A stretch of 64,000 bases of DNA from contig JALHMX010000010.1 in NCBI GenBank assembly GCA_022843825.1, positions 44,103-108,102 on the forward strand, read 5' to 3'. The stretch's first letter is position 1; every line of letters starts with the position of its first letter. The translations under genes and the position numbers were made by a program. Shown here one piece after another: positions 17,156 through 25,684 of this stretch. The DNA is from Pseudobdellovibrionaceae bacterium (GTDB taxonomy: Bacteria > Bdellovibrionota > Bdellovibrionia > Bdellovibrionales > Bdellovibrionaceae). The notes beneath the pieces were generated by a model, which searched no databases, was not told where the DNA came from, and worked only from the letters and a program-made list of their open reading frames with translations.

Positions 17156-17635
17156 TTATATTCCCATGGCGGAGAGTTTTCGAGAAAACTCTCCGATAGT
17201 AATCAACGAATCGACTGAAAAAATAGACTTCTCTGATGACTCAGTTTTTATATTCTCACTGCTATCAGCAGTCTTTAAAAGTTCCGCTAAATGATAAAGT
17301 AAATCATCGGTGGTTATAATCCCCGTCACTTCATCATGATCATCGGTAACTAACACACAAGAAATCTTTTTCTCCAGCATGCTTAAAGTCACTTGACGTA
17401 AAGGTAACGAATTTCTGACGTACTCTACGGGTTTAGATGAAAAAAGCTCTACAGGAATATCTTGAAACTGAGAGATATCTGTTAAGTCCGTTCGAGAAAC
17501 TATTCCTACTATGGTGTGTTCATTATCAATAACCGGCAAGTGTCTAATACGACGCTCATTCATGATTTCACGGGCTTCGCGCACAGTAGTATTTTTCGTT
17601 ACACATATAAGCTGTGTTTTATATTTGGATTTCAT
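17156..17635 (-). CDS. Two-CBS-domain protein
   Basis: The protein is 159 residues from the ATG at 17635, chosen because AAGGAAG precedes it; a TTG at 17686 would overlap the upstream stop and add 17 residues. Two CBS units are visible: TTVREAREIMNERRIRHLPVID...GIVSRTDL, and LPLRQVTLSMLEKKISCVLVTD...GIITTDDLL. CBS pairs bind adenine nucleotides (AMP, ATP, SAM or c-di-AMP) and act as energy or osmotic sensors. The gene is the last of the phn-type/AI-2E run, so it may sense a signal for one of those transporters (inference). Confidence 0.88.
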   Translation of the reverse strand: MKSKYKTQLICVTKNTTVREAREIMNERRIRHLPVIDNEHTIVGIVSRTDLTDISQFQDIPVELFSSKPVEYVRNSLPLRQVTLSMLEKKISCVLVTDDHDEVTGIITTDDLLYHLAELLKTADSSENIKTESSEKSIFSVDSLITIGEFSRKLSAMGI

Positions 17636-17682
17636 AGTAGCACTTCCTTTTTGGGCTATAATTAAATCACTTTCAAAACAGG

Positions 17683-18846
17683 TCAAGATCTATCGAGCAA
17701 TTTAAATTCAGATTGAGGATTATCCATAAGATGAGCCAGCCACCTTAGCTGAGGATGATTAGAACTTTCTAGCAAAATTTTAAGCATAGCCGTTAACGGT
17801 ATGGCCAACAACAGTCCCATTCCTCCCCACATTAGGCTCCATATCATTAATGCAATAGTCGAAGTGGTCGCGTTAAGATTTACCCTAGATCCTAGAAGCT
17901 TAGGAGTTACAAAGTTTGCCGAGAAAAAATGAATTGTTAAACATATAACATACATCCAAAAAGCCATCACAGGACTGTAGTTATCACCTAGCACCTGCAA
18001 CGCAGGAATAATTCCCGTAAGTACTGCGCCTAAAAAAGGAATAATATTAATGACCGCTGCCAAAATACCTAACGTAATAAAGTTTTCAATTGAAAATAAT
18101 AGAAACAAAATTACAAAAAGTGGAACTGTAAGAATTAATAAAACAAAGTTTCCTAAGAAATAGGCGTTTGCTGTCTCTACAATTTTAATCCACGCGCCTT
18201 GGGCAGACTTTTTACTTTTAAATAATAAACTAAAATTTTGAGCTAATAAATCTCTTTCCGCTAACATAAAAAATGTCAGGATAGGCCACAAAAGAATATA
18301 CACCAGTACTCCCATAATACTGCCGACACCACTCAGCAAGGTTGTTCCCATCGAGGCTGATATTGGAGCATTATCAACGATTTGAACTTTTTGCACCTCA
18401 GATTGCGATAAGGCATCTTTTGCTGCTGTAGATACTTCTTGTGAGTTATAGTTGGTTAACGTGCTCATAAAATCTTTTATCTGTTGGGACCAAATATTAT
18501 AGTACTCGATCAAAATAACTTTTGAACTTTCAAGCTCTTGATACACGTCGGTAGATATATAAAGAACTATACTGATAATAATGGCGCTTAAGACAAAAGA
18601 GGCGAGCACCAACAAAGTTGCTGCTAGTACTGATGAAACTTTTTTTGATCTTAATATTAAAAACCACGGGTCAATTAAGATGAATAATAGCAAGGAACAA
18701 CTTAACCAGATAAAGAAGTTCGCTTGTTGGTGAAGCAAATAGCCCATTAAAAAAAGTGCAATAACCCAAATAGGCAAAAGAAAATGTGATGAAATTTTCC
18801 TTTTTTTAGACTGACCTTCATTAATAATTAAGTGATCATCGCTCAT
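17683..18846 (-). CDS. AI-2E transporter family (PerM/YdiK-like) membrane protein
   Basis: A 387-residue polytopic protein with the layout of the AI-2E/PerM family: two N-terminal hydrophobic pairs, a soluble stretch (about 105-155), then four to five C-terminal helices. These include GILAAVINIIPFLGAVLTGIIPAL, quoted in parts as AAVINIIPFLG and AVLTGIIPAL, which is the signature region. Members export autoinducer-2 (TqsA), act as Na+/H+ antiporters or have unknown roles. The ATG overlaps the phnE-like stop (ATGA), so translation is coupled to the ABC permease, an uncommon partner for this family. Confidence 0.88.
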   Translation of the reverse strand: MSDDHLIINEGQSKKRKISSHFLLPIWVIALFLMGYLLHQQANFFIWLSCSLLLFILIDPWFLILRSKKVSSVLAATLLVLASFVLSAIIISIVLYISTDVYQELESSKVILIEYYNIWSQQIKDFMSTLTNYNSQEVSTAAKDALSQSEVQKVQIVDNAPISASMGTTLLSGVGSIMGVLVYILLWPILTFFMLAERDLLAQNFSLLFKSKKSAQGAWIKIVETANAYFLGNFVLLILTVPLFVILFLLFSIENFITLGILAAVINIIPFLGAVLTGIIPALQVLGDNYSPVMAFWMYVICLTIHFFSANFVTPKLLGSRVNLNATTSTIALMIWSLMWGGMGLLLAIPLTAMLKILLESSNHPQLRWLAHLMDNPQSEFKLLDRS

Positions 18847-19610
18847 AACTGCCTACGATCATGGTAGCGATTAATAACTTCAAAGCCAATCGCAATAAAG
18901 AAGATAAGCATAATAACAAACGAAAAGCGATCCCAGCGACCATATTCTTGATAGATATGCAAATACGTGCCCAATCCCCCTGCACCAACATAACCAATGA
19001 TGCTGGCTGACCGAATGTTGTATTCGAGCATCCATAAGACATGTTTTTTAAAAAGAATCTTGATGCTGGGCCACATGCCGTATTGAAAAGCTTGCCATGG
19101 CCCCGCGCCTTGTCGTCGGTAGAATAAAACCACATCAAAATCTTGAGCATCAATAGCGTCAGCAAAAAATTTTCCCAAATAACCCAAACTATAAAAGACT
19201 AAGGCAATAATCCCCGCTAAAGGATAGGGACCTACAATGCTGACCCCAATTAACGCCCATACTAAACTGGGTATGGCTCTGATGATGGACAAAAAGACGA
19301 CGACACCCGTCTGCATAAACCAGGGACTGACTTTTTTTGATGACGCTAACGCCAAAGGAAGCGCCACTACCGTAGCAATTAGGGTTGCGATCACACTCAT
19401 CTGTATTGTTTCTACAAGTCCCGAAAAAACTTCACGCCAAACTGAAAAATCAGGAGGGAAAAATTCTTTGAGTAAACGTAAAACATTTTCAAAATAGTTA
19501 ATATCTCGAGTCCCCGCATTAAACGCAGGGACCGAAGCAATGACAACCACAAAAATGAAAATGAACGGCAAAATCTTTTCCTGAAGCTTATTTTTATAAT
19601 AGGGGTTCAT
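18843..19610 (-). CDS. phnE: Phosphonate/phosphite-type ABC transporter permease (PhnE-like)
   Basis: The protein is 255 residues from the ATG at 19610 (GGTGGG SD, ATGA overlap with the ATPase stop); a GTG at 19622 is less likely. It has about six membrane segments. The family pattern is clear: ETIQMSVIATLIATVVALPLA near the N-terminus, RAIPSLVWALIGV, and the C-terminal NIRSASIIGYVGAGGLGTYL. It would form the channel for uptake of a phosphorus oxyanion or organophosphonate. No C-P lyase or phosphite dehydrogenase gene is nearby, so the substrate may be phosphate, phosphite or something else. Confidence 0.88.
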   Translation of the reverse strand: MNPYYKNKLQEKILPFIFIFVVVIASVPAFNAGTRDINYFENVLRLLKEFFPPDFSVWREVFSGLVETIQMSVIATLIATVVALPLALASSKKVSPWFMQTGVVVFLSIIRAIPSLVWALIGVSIVGPYPLAGIIALVFYSLGYLGKFFADAIDAQDFDVVLFYRRQGAGPWQAFQYGMWPSIKILFKKHVLWMLEYNIRSASIIGYVGAGGLGTYLHIYQEYGRWDRFSFVIMLIFFIAIGFEVINRYHDRRQL

Positions 19611-20263
19611 TTTAAAACCCACCCGTTCTCAGACTCACTGGTCATAATCAACTGATGAGTGGCAAACTGGCTTATCACATGGGATTGATGAAGCACACAA
19701 ACTAAAGCGCCGTCGCGACGAAACACTTCGTCTCTTAGTAGAAGCAATGATTCAATCGCACGAGATTCATCCAGCATGGAAATGGGCTCGTCAACAATAA
19801 ATAGTTGTGACTTACCCATCAGAGAGCGCGCCATAACGACACGTTGCCTTTCTCCACCGGAAAGTTGTTCAACATTATTATGAATGACATGATCTATTTT
19901 AAGCGTTTGAGAAATTTCGAGTGCTTTATTCATCGTTTTTAGCGGAAAACAAAATAAACTTTGCCACCAAGGTATCTCTTGTAAGCTGCCTGCGGCGATA
20001 GTTTCATACGCCGATAGCCCAGAGCACAAGCCAAGCCCTTGCGGAATTTCTGTGAAATATTGTGGCCTTTTTATTTGCCCTGAGGTGTTTTTTATCTCTC
20101 CGGTAATAACTTTTAGCAAAGTGGTTTTACCTATGCCAGACTCTCCGGAGATCACCCAAAACTCTTTGGGTTTAATGCAAAAACTGAGCTGTGAAAATAT
20201 TTTTCTTTTACCGTAAGAAAAACTAATGCTTTCACAGTTAAAAAGACACTCTTTATTCAACAT
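19607..20263 (-). CDS. phnC: PhnC-like ABC transporter ATP-binding protein
   Basis: A 218-residue ATPase: Walker A GESGIGKTT (40-48), signature LSGGERQR (134-141) and Walker B LFIVDEP (about 154-160), with the switch His in VLHQSH. It is shorter than typical PhnC (about 250) and the Q-loop region is compact. It powers the PhnE-like permease, whose ATG overlaps its stop. It begins 6 nt after the substrate-binding protein gene. The PhnC assignment rests mainly on its neighbours. Confidence 0.85.
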   Translation of the reverse strand: MLNKECLFNCESISFSYGKRKIFSQLSFCIKPKEFWVISGESGIGKTTLLKVITGEIKNTSGQIKRPQYFTEIPQGLGLCSGLSAYETIAAGSLQEIPWWQSLFCFPLKTMNKALEISQTLKIDHVIHNNVEQLSGGERQRVVMARSLMGKSQLFIVDEPISMLDESRAIESLLLLRDEVFRRDGALVCVLHQSHVISQFATHQLIMTSESENGWVLK

Positions 20264-20269
20264 TATAAA

Positions 20270-21166
20270 TTACTTAGTATTTATCGAAACGCCTGTAAGC
20301 TCAACGGCCTTAGCAATGCCTGCTAAATGGATGTCTTCCTCCACATCCACTATTTTAGAAGTAAATACTTGGTCTCTTAAATTTGTATTATCTTTATTAT
20401 TTAAAGCCAATAATGCTTTCTCTATAATTTCGGCATCACTTTTAGATATATTACTACGAATAGCTAAAACATGAGTCGGTACCGGCCCCTGTCTTTCTAA
20501 TATTCTTAACTGCGATTTTTGCGCACCATCCAGATGTTTGTTTTCTAAGTAAACATAGTCACTGACCGCAGCGGCTTCTGCTGTTCCGTCTAGTACTTTT
20601 TGAACGGCTGTCACATAGCCTGTCCCGTACCACACATTACCCGTTCCAAAAAAATCTTGAGGATCTTTTTTGGATCCTACTAATTTTTTCTCAATCAAAG
20701 ACTTATAGGGAACCAAATATCCTGAAGTACTGGTTCGACTTGCAAAAGCTATAGACTTTCCTTTTAAGTCATTAATAGATTTATAAGGACTGTCTTTTTT
20801 TACTAACCAAACGCTTTCGTAAGTTGTTTTTCCTTTGATTTCCCCGGCTAATAAGACATAGGCTGCCTTTTGTTTTTTTGCGTTATACATATCCAGTGAA
20901 CCCAGATAACCGATATCTATCGAGCCCCCCTTAAAGCCTTCTAAAATAACCGCAGCGCTTAATGGTACAACCACCCTAACCGGCACAGATAATTCTTGGC
21001 TTAAAAACTTTTCAAGCTTGGCTTTTTCTTCGACCATTTTTTCCGGATTCTTATCTGGCTTTAACGCTATAACAACTTCTTTTAAAGAAATTTTTGAACT
21101 CTTAGGAGTCTTTGCAAAACTGACTGATACTGAAGCCAATACGATGAATAATGTTAAAAAGCGCAT
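20270..21166 (-). CDS. phnD: PhnD-like phosphate/phosphite/phosphonate-binding protein
   Basis: A 298-residue periplasmic binding protein with a signal peptide ending at SFAK. The family pattern is present: MVEEKAKLEKFLSQEL, GSIDIGYLGSLDMY, YESVWLVKKDSPYKSINDL, LKGKSIAFASRTSTSGYLVP, and GTGYVTAVQKVLDGTAEAAA. In PhnD/PtxB/HtxB proteins the Tyr and Ser/Thr residues in these segments bind the phosphorus oxyanion. First gene of the importer operon. Exact ligand not readable. Confidence 0.9.
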   Translation of the reverse strand: MRFLTLFIVLASVSVSFAKTPKSSKISLKEVVIALKPDKNPEKMVEEKAKLEKFLSQELSVPVRVVVPLSAAVILEGFKGGSIDIGYLGSLDMYNAKKQKAAYVLLAGEIKGKTTYESVWLVKKDSPYKSINDLKGKSIAFASRTSTSGYLVPYKSLIEKKLVGSKKDPQDFFGTGNVWYGTGYVTAVQKVLDGTAEAAAVSDYVYLENKHLDGAQKSQLRILERQGPVPTHVLAIRSNISKSDAEIIEKALLALNNKDNTNLRDQVFTSKIVDVEEDIHLAGIAKAVELTGVSINTK

Positions 21167-21274
21167 AAATACCCCTTTGTATGAAGATTTATAGGCTTAC
21201 AACCAAGTAAGGTCAATTTTATGAAAAATATAGGTGTAAATGAAATCTACTTGAAAAGGTGTACTTTAAAGCAG

Positions 21275-22303
21275 TTAATTTACGGCGTCAGTTTGAACAG
21301 TCGAAGATGACAGCGAAAGTGATATTATACGAGAAATTAACTCTTCGTACTCCACCCCACCCTTACTGGCAGATAGCGCGTAATCCTCTTTACGGGCAAT
21401 GGACGGATTAGGATTAGCTTCAATAAAGTAGATATCATCCCCTTTTACCCGCAGGTCTATGCGTCCAAAACCCTGAATATTCAACAATCGATAAATCTTT
21501 TTACAAACATCATTAATTTTTTTATGGGTCGATTCAGGAAGCTCTTTGGCCCAGTCGGAATCAATGCCCCATTTTTTTCGATAATCTTGATCCCATTTAC
21601 TGCGATAGGTAGCAAATTTAGGCTCATCATCAGGAATTTGTTTAAAAATCATTTCTCGCGGTGGAAAAACACTCAGTTTCTCATTACCCAAAATACTGAC
21701 GTAAATTTCTCGTCCATCAATAAATTCTTCGACGATAACATCTACCCCATAGCGCTCGTGTATAAACTTAATTCGCGCTATCGCATCTTTTTCATTATCC
21801 ACATAGGAATCTTGCGAAATCCCTTCTGAAGATTCCAACTGTAAAGGTTTTACTATTGCGGGGAATTGAAAATTTTTAATCGAGGTGATAGATTTTCCTT
21901 TTTTGGCGACCACAAACTGTGGAGTTTTAATCTGATGATAGCCCAAAATTATTTTAGTTAGTCCCTTGTCTTTGCACAGCTGCAAACTCATTGGCCCCGC
22001 ACCTGTAAATGGCATTCCAATAAGCTGCAACAAAGCCGTAAGGTTTGGTTCAAAATCACGTCGCCCACTAAAGGCTTCACTGAGATTAAAAACCAGATCC
22101 GGTTTTTCTTCTTTTATGAGGTTCAACAAAGGCTCTATGTCATCGTGTATGCCAAATGGAATAACCTGATGGCCCAATTTTGTAAGGGTATTTTTAATGT
22201 CTTTTTCTGTTTTCCAATCAGGATTGTTCCAGTACTCACCGTAGTCTTTGGGCTCGATATTTATAGATATATCAAAGAGTAAAACTATTTTTAAAGATTT
22301 CAT
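21275..22303 (-). CDS. ATP-grasp ligase related to D-alanine-D-alanine ligase
   Basis: A 342-residue protein with the Ddl-like layout: an N-terminal domain with KPDLVFNLSEAFSGRRDFE and GMPFTGAGPMSLQLCKDKGLTK, a central FPAIVKPLQLESSEGIS (ATP-binding Lys and loop), VEEFIDGREIYVSILG, and the C-terminal metal-binding GRIDLRV...YFIEANPNPSI. It forms a bond between two amino acids or peptides using ATP. It differs from true Ddl by long inserts around 210-245. The SD (AGAGGGG) overlaps the stop region of the upstream zincin gene, 9 nt away, so the two are coupled. It may modify a peptide or peptidoglycan precursor (inference). Confidence 0.85.
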   Translation of the reverse strand: MKSLKIVLLFDISINIEPKDYGEYWNNPDWKTEKDIKNTLTKLGHQVIPFGIHDDIEPLLNLIKEEKPDLVFNLSEAFSGRRDFEPNLTALLQLIGMPFTGAGPMSLQLCKDKGLTKIILGYHQIKTPQFVVAKKGKSITSIKNFQFPAIVKPLQLESSEGISQDSYVDNEKDAIARIKFIHERYGVDVIVEEFIDGREIYVSILGNEKLSVFPPREMIFKQIPDDEPKFATYRSKWDQDYRKKWGIDSDWAKELPESTHKKINDVCKKIYRLLNIQGFGRIDLRVKGDDIYFIEANPNPSIARKEDYALSASKGGVEYEELISRIISLSLSSSTVQTDAVN

Positions 22304-22312
22304 TTAACCCCT

Positions 22313-23356
22313 CTAAACTTCACGTTTAAATTTTCCAGTAAATAAATAATTTTTAACTAAACTGGTTAAGAAGCTGGCCACTTCCATAGTGGTTTGCATT
22401 TCCGATTTTCCTAATCGGAGCTCTAAATTTTCACAGCGTTCAGTCAGTCTTTTTACTAATCCATCGATGGTGAATTTTCTTTCGCTGGTCGCCCAGGCAA
22501 CGGTTGCAACAATCGCTTTGCGATTTCGATGCATGAACCGCCCCGCGGAGAATTCTCTTTTAGATAATGTTGATTCACCATTGAATATTTTTTTTAAATC
22601 ACTGTCGTAAAAATCAGGATACTCTTCAGCATGTTCCCGTTTTCTTTTTTTATAATATTTTTCTAAAGTTGAGGTCAGATTTTTAACAGCACTGGGGAGT
22701 CGCCCGGCCTCTGCGGTGATTTTCATTTTCTTACTTTCCTGAGCAAGACTGTCGACATATTGTAGCTTGGCTAAAGCGCCAGGCCATTTTGCATATTCTT
22801 TTTTCCAGTTAATGTTAGGATCTAACCATACTGCAAAAGTTTCCGCAAAATCCTCATCCGGGTGAGCCTGGGCATACCATCGATCAAGATGCTTCACATA
22901 ACTTTTACTAAAAGGCTGAGGACGATAGGTGTCCGGGTGATATTCCGTACTAGGAGAGCCAAAGACTTGGCTCCATTTTTTTCGCTTAGAAAATTTATAA
23001 CAATGATCAAAACAATGGCCGGCCTCGTGTCGTAATAGCCTCATAAACCAATCTGTATTTCCGCCCTCAACTTCTAACATTAAAGTTTTTTCTAAATTTT
23101 TTAATCGATTATGCGACAAATAGAATGGTACTGAAATCGCGTTCATACCTTCGGGACTAAACCATTCATCACCTAAAAAAACTTGCGGCTTAAAGTTAAG
23201 GCCATAGGCTTCCAATTCAAAGTAAAGCTGGTTAACGTACTCTTCCACTTCAGTTCCTTGAACCGGCAGATCAATTTGATTAAATCTAAGCTTTAAAATT
23301 TCAGCATCGCTTAGCGTTGACAGATCTTCAGCAGTTACTTTACCCATAAACTTCAT
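22313..23356 (-). CDS. Putative zinc metallopeptidase (HEAGH zincin)
   Basis: The protein is 347 residues from the ATG at 23356; a TTG at 23371 and an ATG at 23347 are alternatives, and none has a clear SD. The zinc site is HEAGH (His110, Glu111, His114), followed about 58 residues later by DEDFAETFAVWL, whose Glu172 fits the third ligand of gluzincin-type enzymes (as in MtfA-like peptidases). No signal peptide, so it should be cytoplasmic. The C-terminal 100 residues are helical and basic. It sits directly upstream of the ATP-grasp ligase and probably shares a pathway with it. Confidence 0.75.
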   Translation of the reverse strand: MKFMGKVTAEDLSTLSDAEILKLRFNQIDLPVQGTEVEEYVNQLYFELEAYGLNFKPQVFLGDEWFSPEGMNAISVPFYLSHNRLKNLEKTLMLEVEGGNTDWFMRLLRHEAGHCFDHCYKFSKRKKWSQVFGSPSTEYHPDTYRPQPFSKSYVKHLDRWYAQAHPDEDFAETFAVWLDPNINWKKEYAKWPGALAKLQYVDSLAQESKKMKITAEAGRLPSAVKNLTSTLEKYYKKRKREHAEEYPDFYDSDLKKIFNGESTLSKREFSAGRFMHRNRKAIVATVAWATSERKFTIDGLVKRLTERCENLELRLGKSEMQTTMEVASFLTSLVKNYLFTGKFKREV

Positions 23357-23480
23357 TATCAGCGAGCTCAAATTTGAAGTAAAGTCGCCCCTGGTCTTTA
23401 GATGTGCCTAAATTTATCACTTGATAGGGATCGAGGGATTTTTTGCTGTTTTAGTCATTTTGATGTGCTATTTTTAAAAA

Positions 23481-25385
23481 ATGAGCTCTACTTCAGGTCC
23501 GACAGCAGCATCGTCCACATATAAATATCTATTAGCCCTGGGTGCACTGGGTGTAGTTTATGGTGATATCGGAACCAGTCCCCTGTATGCTATCAAAGAA
23601 TCCTTTCATCATGGAAATAACATCCAAATTGGACCTGATAACGTTTTAGGAATGCTGTCCTTAATTTTTTGGGCACTGACGCTAATGATTTCTATCAAAT
23701 ATATTACCTTTATCCTTAAAGCAGATAACAAAGGTGAAGGTGGAATTTTAGCACTGACTTCGTTGATTAATCCCAAAACGCAAACACCAAAAGGCCAACT
23801 GACAAATGTGCGCCGAAATTTGATTTTGCTAGGGTTATTTGGAACCGCATTGATTGTCGGCGATGGAATGATTACTCCGGCCATTTCTATTCTAAGTGCC
23901 GTGGAAGGATTAGAACTGATCACTCCGGTATTTAAACCTTATATTATTCCCATAACTATTGGTATTTTAGTGGGTTTATTTTCGTTTCAAAAAAAAGGTA
24001 CCAGTATTGTCGGAAGAACTTTTGGCCCAGTGATGTTGGTTTGGTACTCTACCCTGGCGTTGCTTGGGGTGATCAGTATTGTTCAAACTCCAGAAGTCCT
24101 GCTGGCTATTAATCCTTTATATATCGTCGATTTTTTCGTTAATAATACTTGGTATGCATTTTTTGTTTTGGGATCTGTTTTTCTAGTTATTACAGGAGGT
24201 GAAGCCTTATATTCTGATTTGGGTCACTTCGGACGAGAGCCCATTAAAATGGCGTGGTTTTATATAGCACTTCCTGGCTTACTTCTGAACTATTTTGGCC
24301 AAGGCGCCTTGCTGCTTCGCGATCCTTCCACAGCTCACAATCCTTTCTTTTTACTGGCTCCTGATTGGGCACTTTATCCTATGGTGATCTTGGCAACAAT
24401 GGCCACCGTCGTGGCCTCGCAAGCTTTAATCACCGGAGTGTTTTCATTAGCAATGCAAGCGGTCCAAAACGGATACTTGCCTCGGGTTCATATTGCTCAT
24501 ACTTCTTCTGAAGAATTCGGACAAATTTATGTAAAAAATATGAATCGGTTATTAATGATCGGAAGTATCGGTTTAATTCTGACTTTTAAGAGCTCCAGTA
24601 ATTTGGTGGGCGCCTACGGATTAGCGGTGACGACCACTATGGTTATAACGACTTTATTATTCTACGTCGTTCTTACTGAGCGCTGGAAGTGGAAGACCTC
24701 AACCGCATTAATGTTGTGTGCTGGTTTTCTTATTATTGATTTAGCTTTTTGGAGTGCAAATATACTTAAATTTTTTGATGGCGGCTGGTTTCCCGTATTT
24801 ATTGGTGTAGCAGGTTTTATCGTTATGACGACGTGGTTTACGGGACGAAGGCATTTAAGAATTCTGATTCAAAAAAAGATTATGCCTTTAGCTGATTTTT
24901 TAGAAATTCTTAAAACAGAAAAAGCCCACCGTACCGATGGCGCTGCGGTGTACTTAAACCGGAATGTAAATGATACGCCTTATGCCTTGATCCATACCTA
25001 TGAGCACTTTAAAACTGTACATAAAAATCTTATCTTTCTTTCCGTTATTTCAGAAAACATACCGCGAGTTTCTCAACACAACAGAGTGTCCGTGTCGGAT
25101 TTAGGTAACGATAATTTTCAGATAATTTTACGGTACGGTTATATTGAACAGCCTGATATTCCCAGAGATATTGTCGGTTTAAAACTTGGCAGCTACACTG
25201 TCGACATCAACTCTTTAAGCTTTATAATTGGTAAAGAAAGTCTGTATGCCACTCAATTAATTGGCATGGCTATATGGCGCGAGAAAATATTTTCCTGGAT
25301 GTCCAAGAACCAAATTCCGGCTACTGACTACTTCCAGCTACCCAGAGATCGCGTGGTTGAAGTCGGTGTGCAGATTGCGATCTAA
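23481..25385 (+). CDS. kup: KUP family potassium uptake protein
   Basis: A 634-residue protein with the KUP N-terminal signature ALGVVYGDIGTSPLYAIKE and about 12 membrane segments, including GEGGILALTSL and EALYSDLGHFG. The C-terminal cytoplasmic part (about 450-634) matches the family's regulatory tail. It imports K+ by proton symport. Length is normal. There is no clear SD before the ATG. It is divergent from the zincin/ATP-grasp pair and stands alone; feoA begins 77 nt later and may have its own promoter. Confidence 0.95.
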   Translation: MSSTSGPTAASSTYKYLLALGALGVVYGDIGTSPLYAIKESFHHGNNIQIGPDNVLGMLSLIFWALTLMISIKYITFILKADNKGEGGILALTSLINPKTQTPKGQLTNVRRNLILLGLFGTALIVGDGMITPAISILSAVEGLELITPVFKPYIIPITIGILVGLFSFQKKGTSIVGRTFGPVMLVWYSTLALLGVISIVQTPEVLLAINPLYIVDFFVNNTWYAFFVLGSVFLVITGGEALYSDLGHFGREPIKMAWFYIALPGLLLNYFGQGALLLRDPSTAHNPFFLLAPDWALYPMVILATMATVVASQALITGVFSLAMQAVQNGYLPRVHIAHTSSEEFGQIYVKNMNRLLMIGSIGLILTFKSSSNLVGAYGLAVTTTMVITTLLFYVVLTERWKWKTSTALMLCAGFLIIDLAFWSANILKFFDGGWFPVFIGVAGFIVMTTWFTGRRHLRILIQKKIMPLADFLEILKTEKAHRTDGAAVYLNRNVNDTPYALIHTYEHFKTVHKNLIFLSVISENIPRVSQHNRVSVSDLGNDNFQIILRYGYIEQPDIPRDIVGLKLGSYTVDINSLSFIIGKESLYATQLIGMAIWREKIFSWMSKNQIPATDYFQLPRDRVVEVGVQIAI

Positions 25386-25462
25386 TATGACAATTGGTTT
25401 TCAATTAGGTTTTAATTATAAAATCTCTTCACTTTAATTTCGATACCAAAGAATATAGCATA

Positions 25463-25684
25463 ATGAATTGCATAGTCATTGACCGTATCGTTGCTCCGTT
25501 ATCACTAGATCCCGCTGAAGGCCAAAAAATTGTCCAGCGTCTTTATGAGCTCGGACTTCACCCAGGGGTGGAATTTAAAATTATTCGTCGTATTTCATTC
25601 GGTACCGTGACCATTATAGAATATGGACACACACGACTTGCGTTGAACGAACAGGAGATGGCATGTCTACATGGGCGCTCGTAG
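25463..25684 (+). CDS. feoA: FeoA ferrous iron transport accessory protein
   Basis: A 73-residue SH3-like domain protein with LYELGLHPGVEFKIIRR and GTVTIIEYGHTRLALNEQEM, the typical FeoA pattern (LxxLGLxPGxxV...R...A...). It binds or regulates FeoB. The last 22 nt overlap the start of feoB, indicating translational coupling. No Fur box was recognised in the 77 bp upstream. Confidence 0.92.
   Translation: MNCIVIDRIVAPLSLDPAEGQKIVQRLYELGLHPGVEFKIIRRISFGTVTIIEYGHTRLALNEQEMACLHGRS

Noticed and set aside
25386..25462. Fur box upstream of feoA
   Set aside because: A/T-rich sequence with no convincing 19-bp GATAATGATAATCATTATC-like match.
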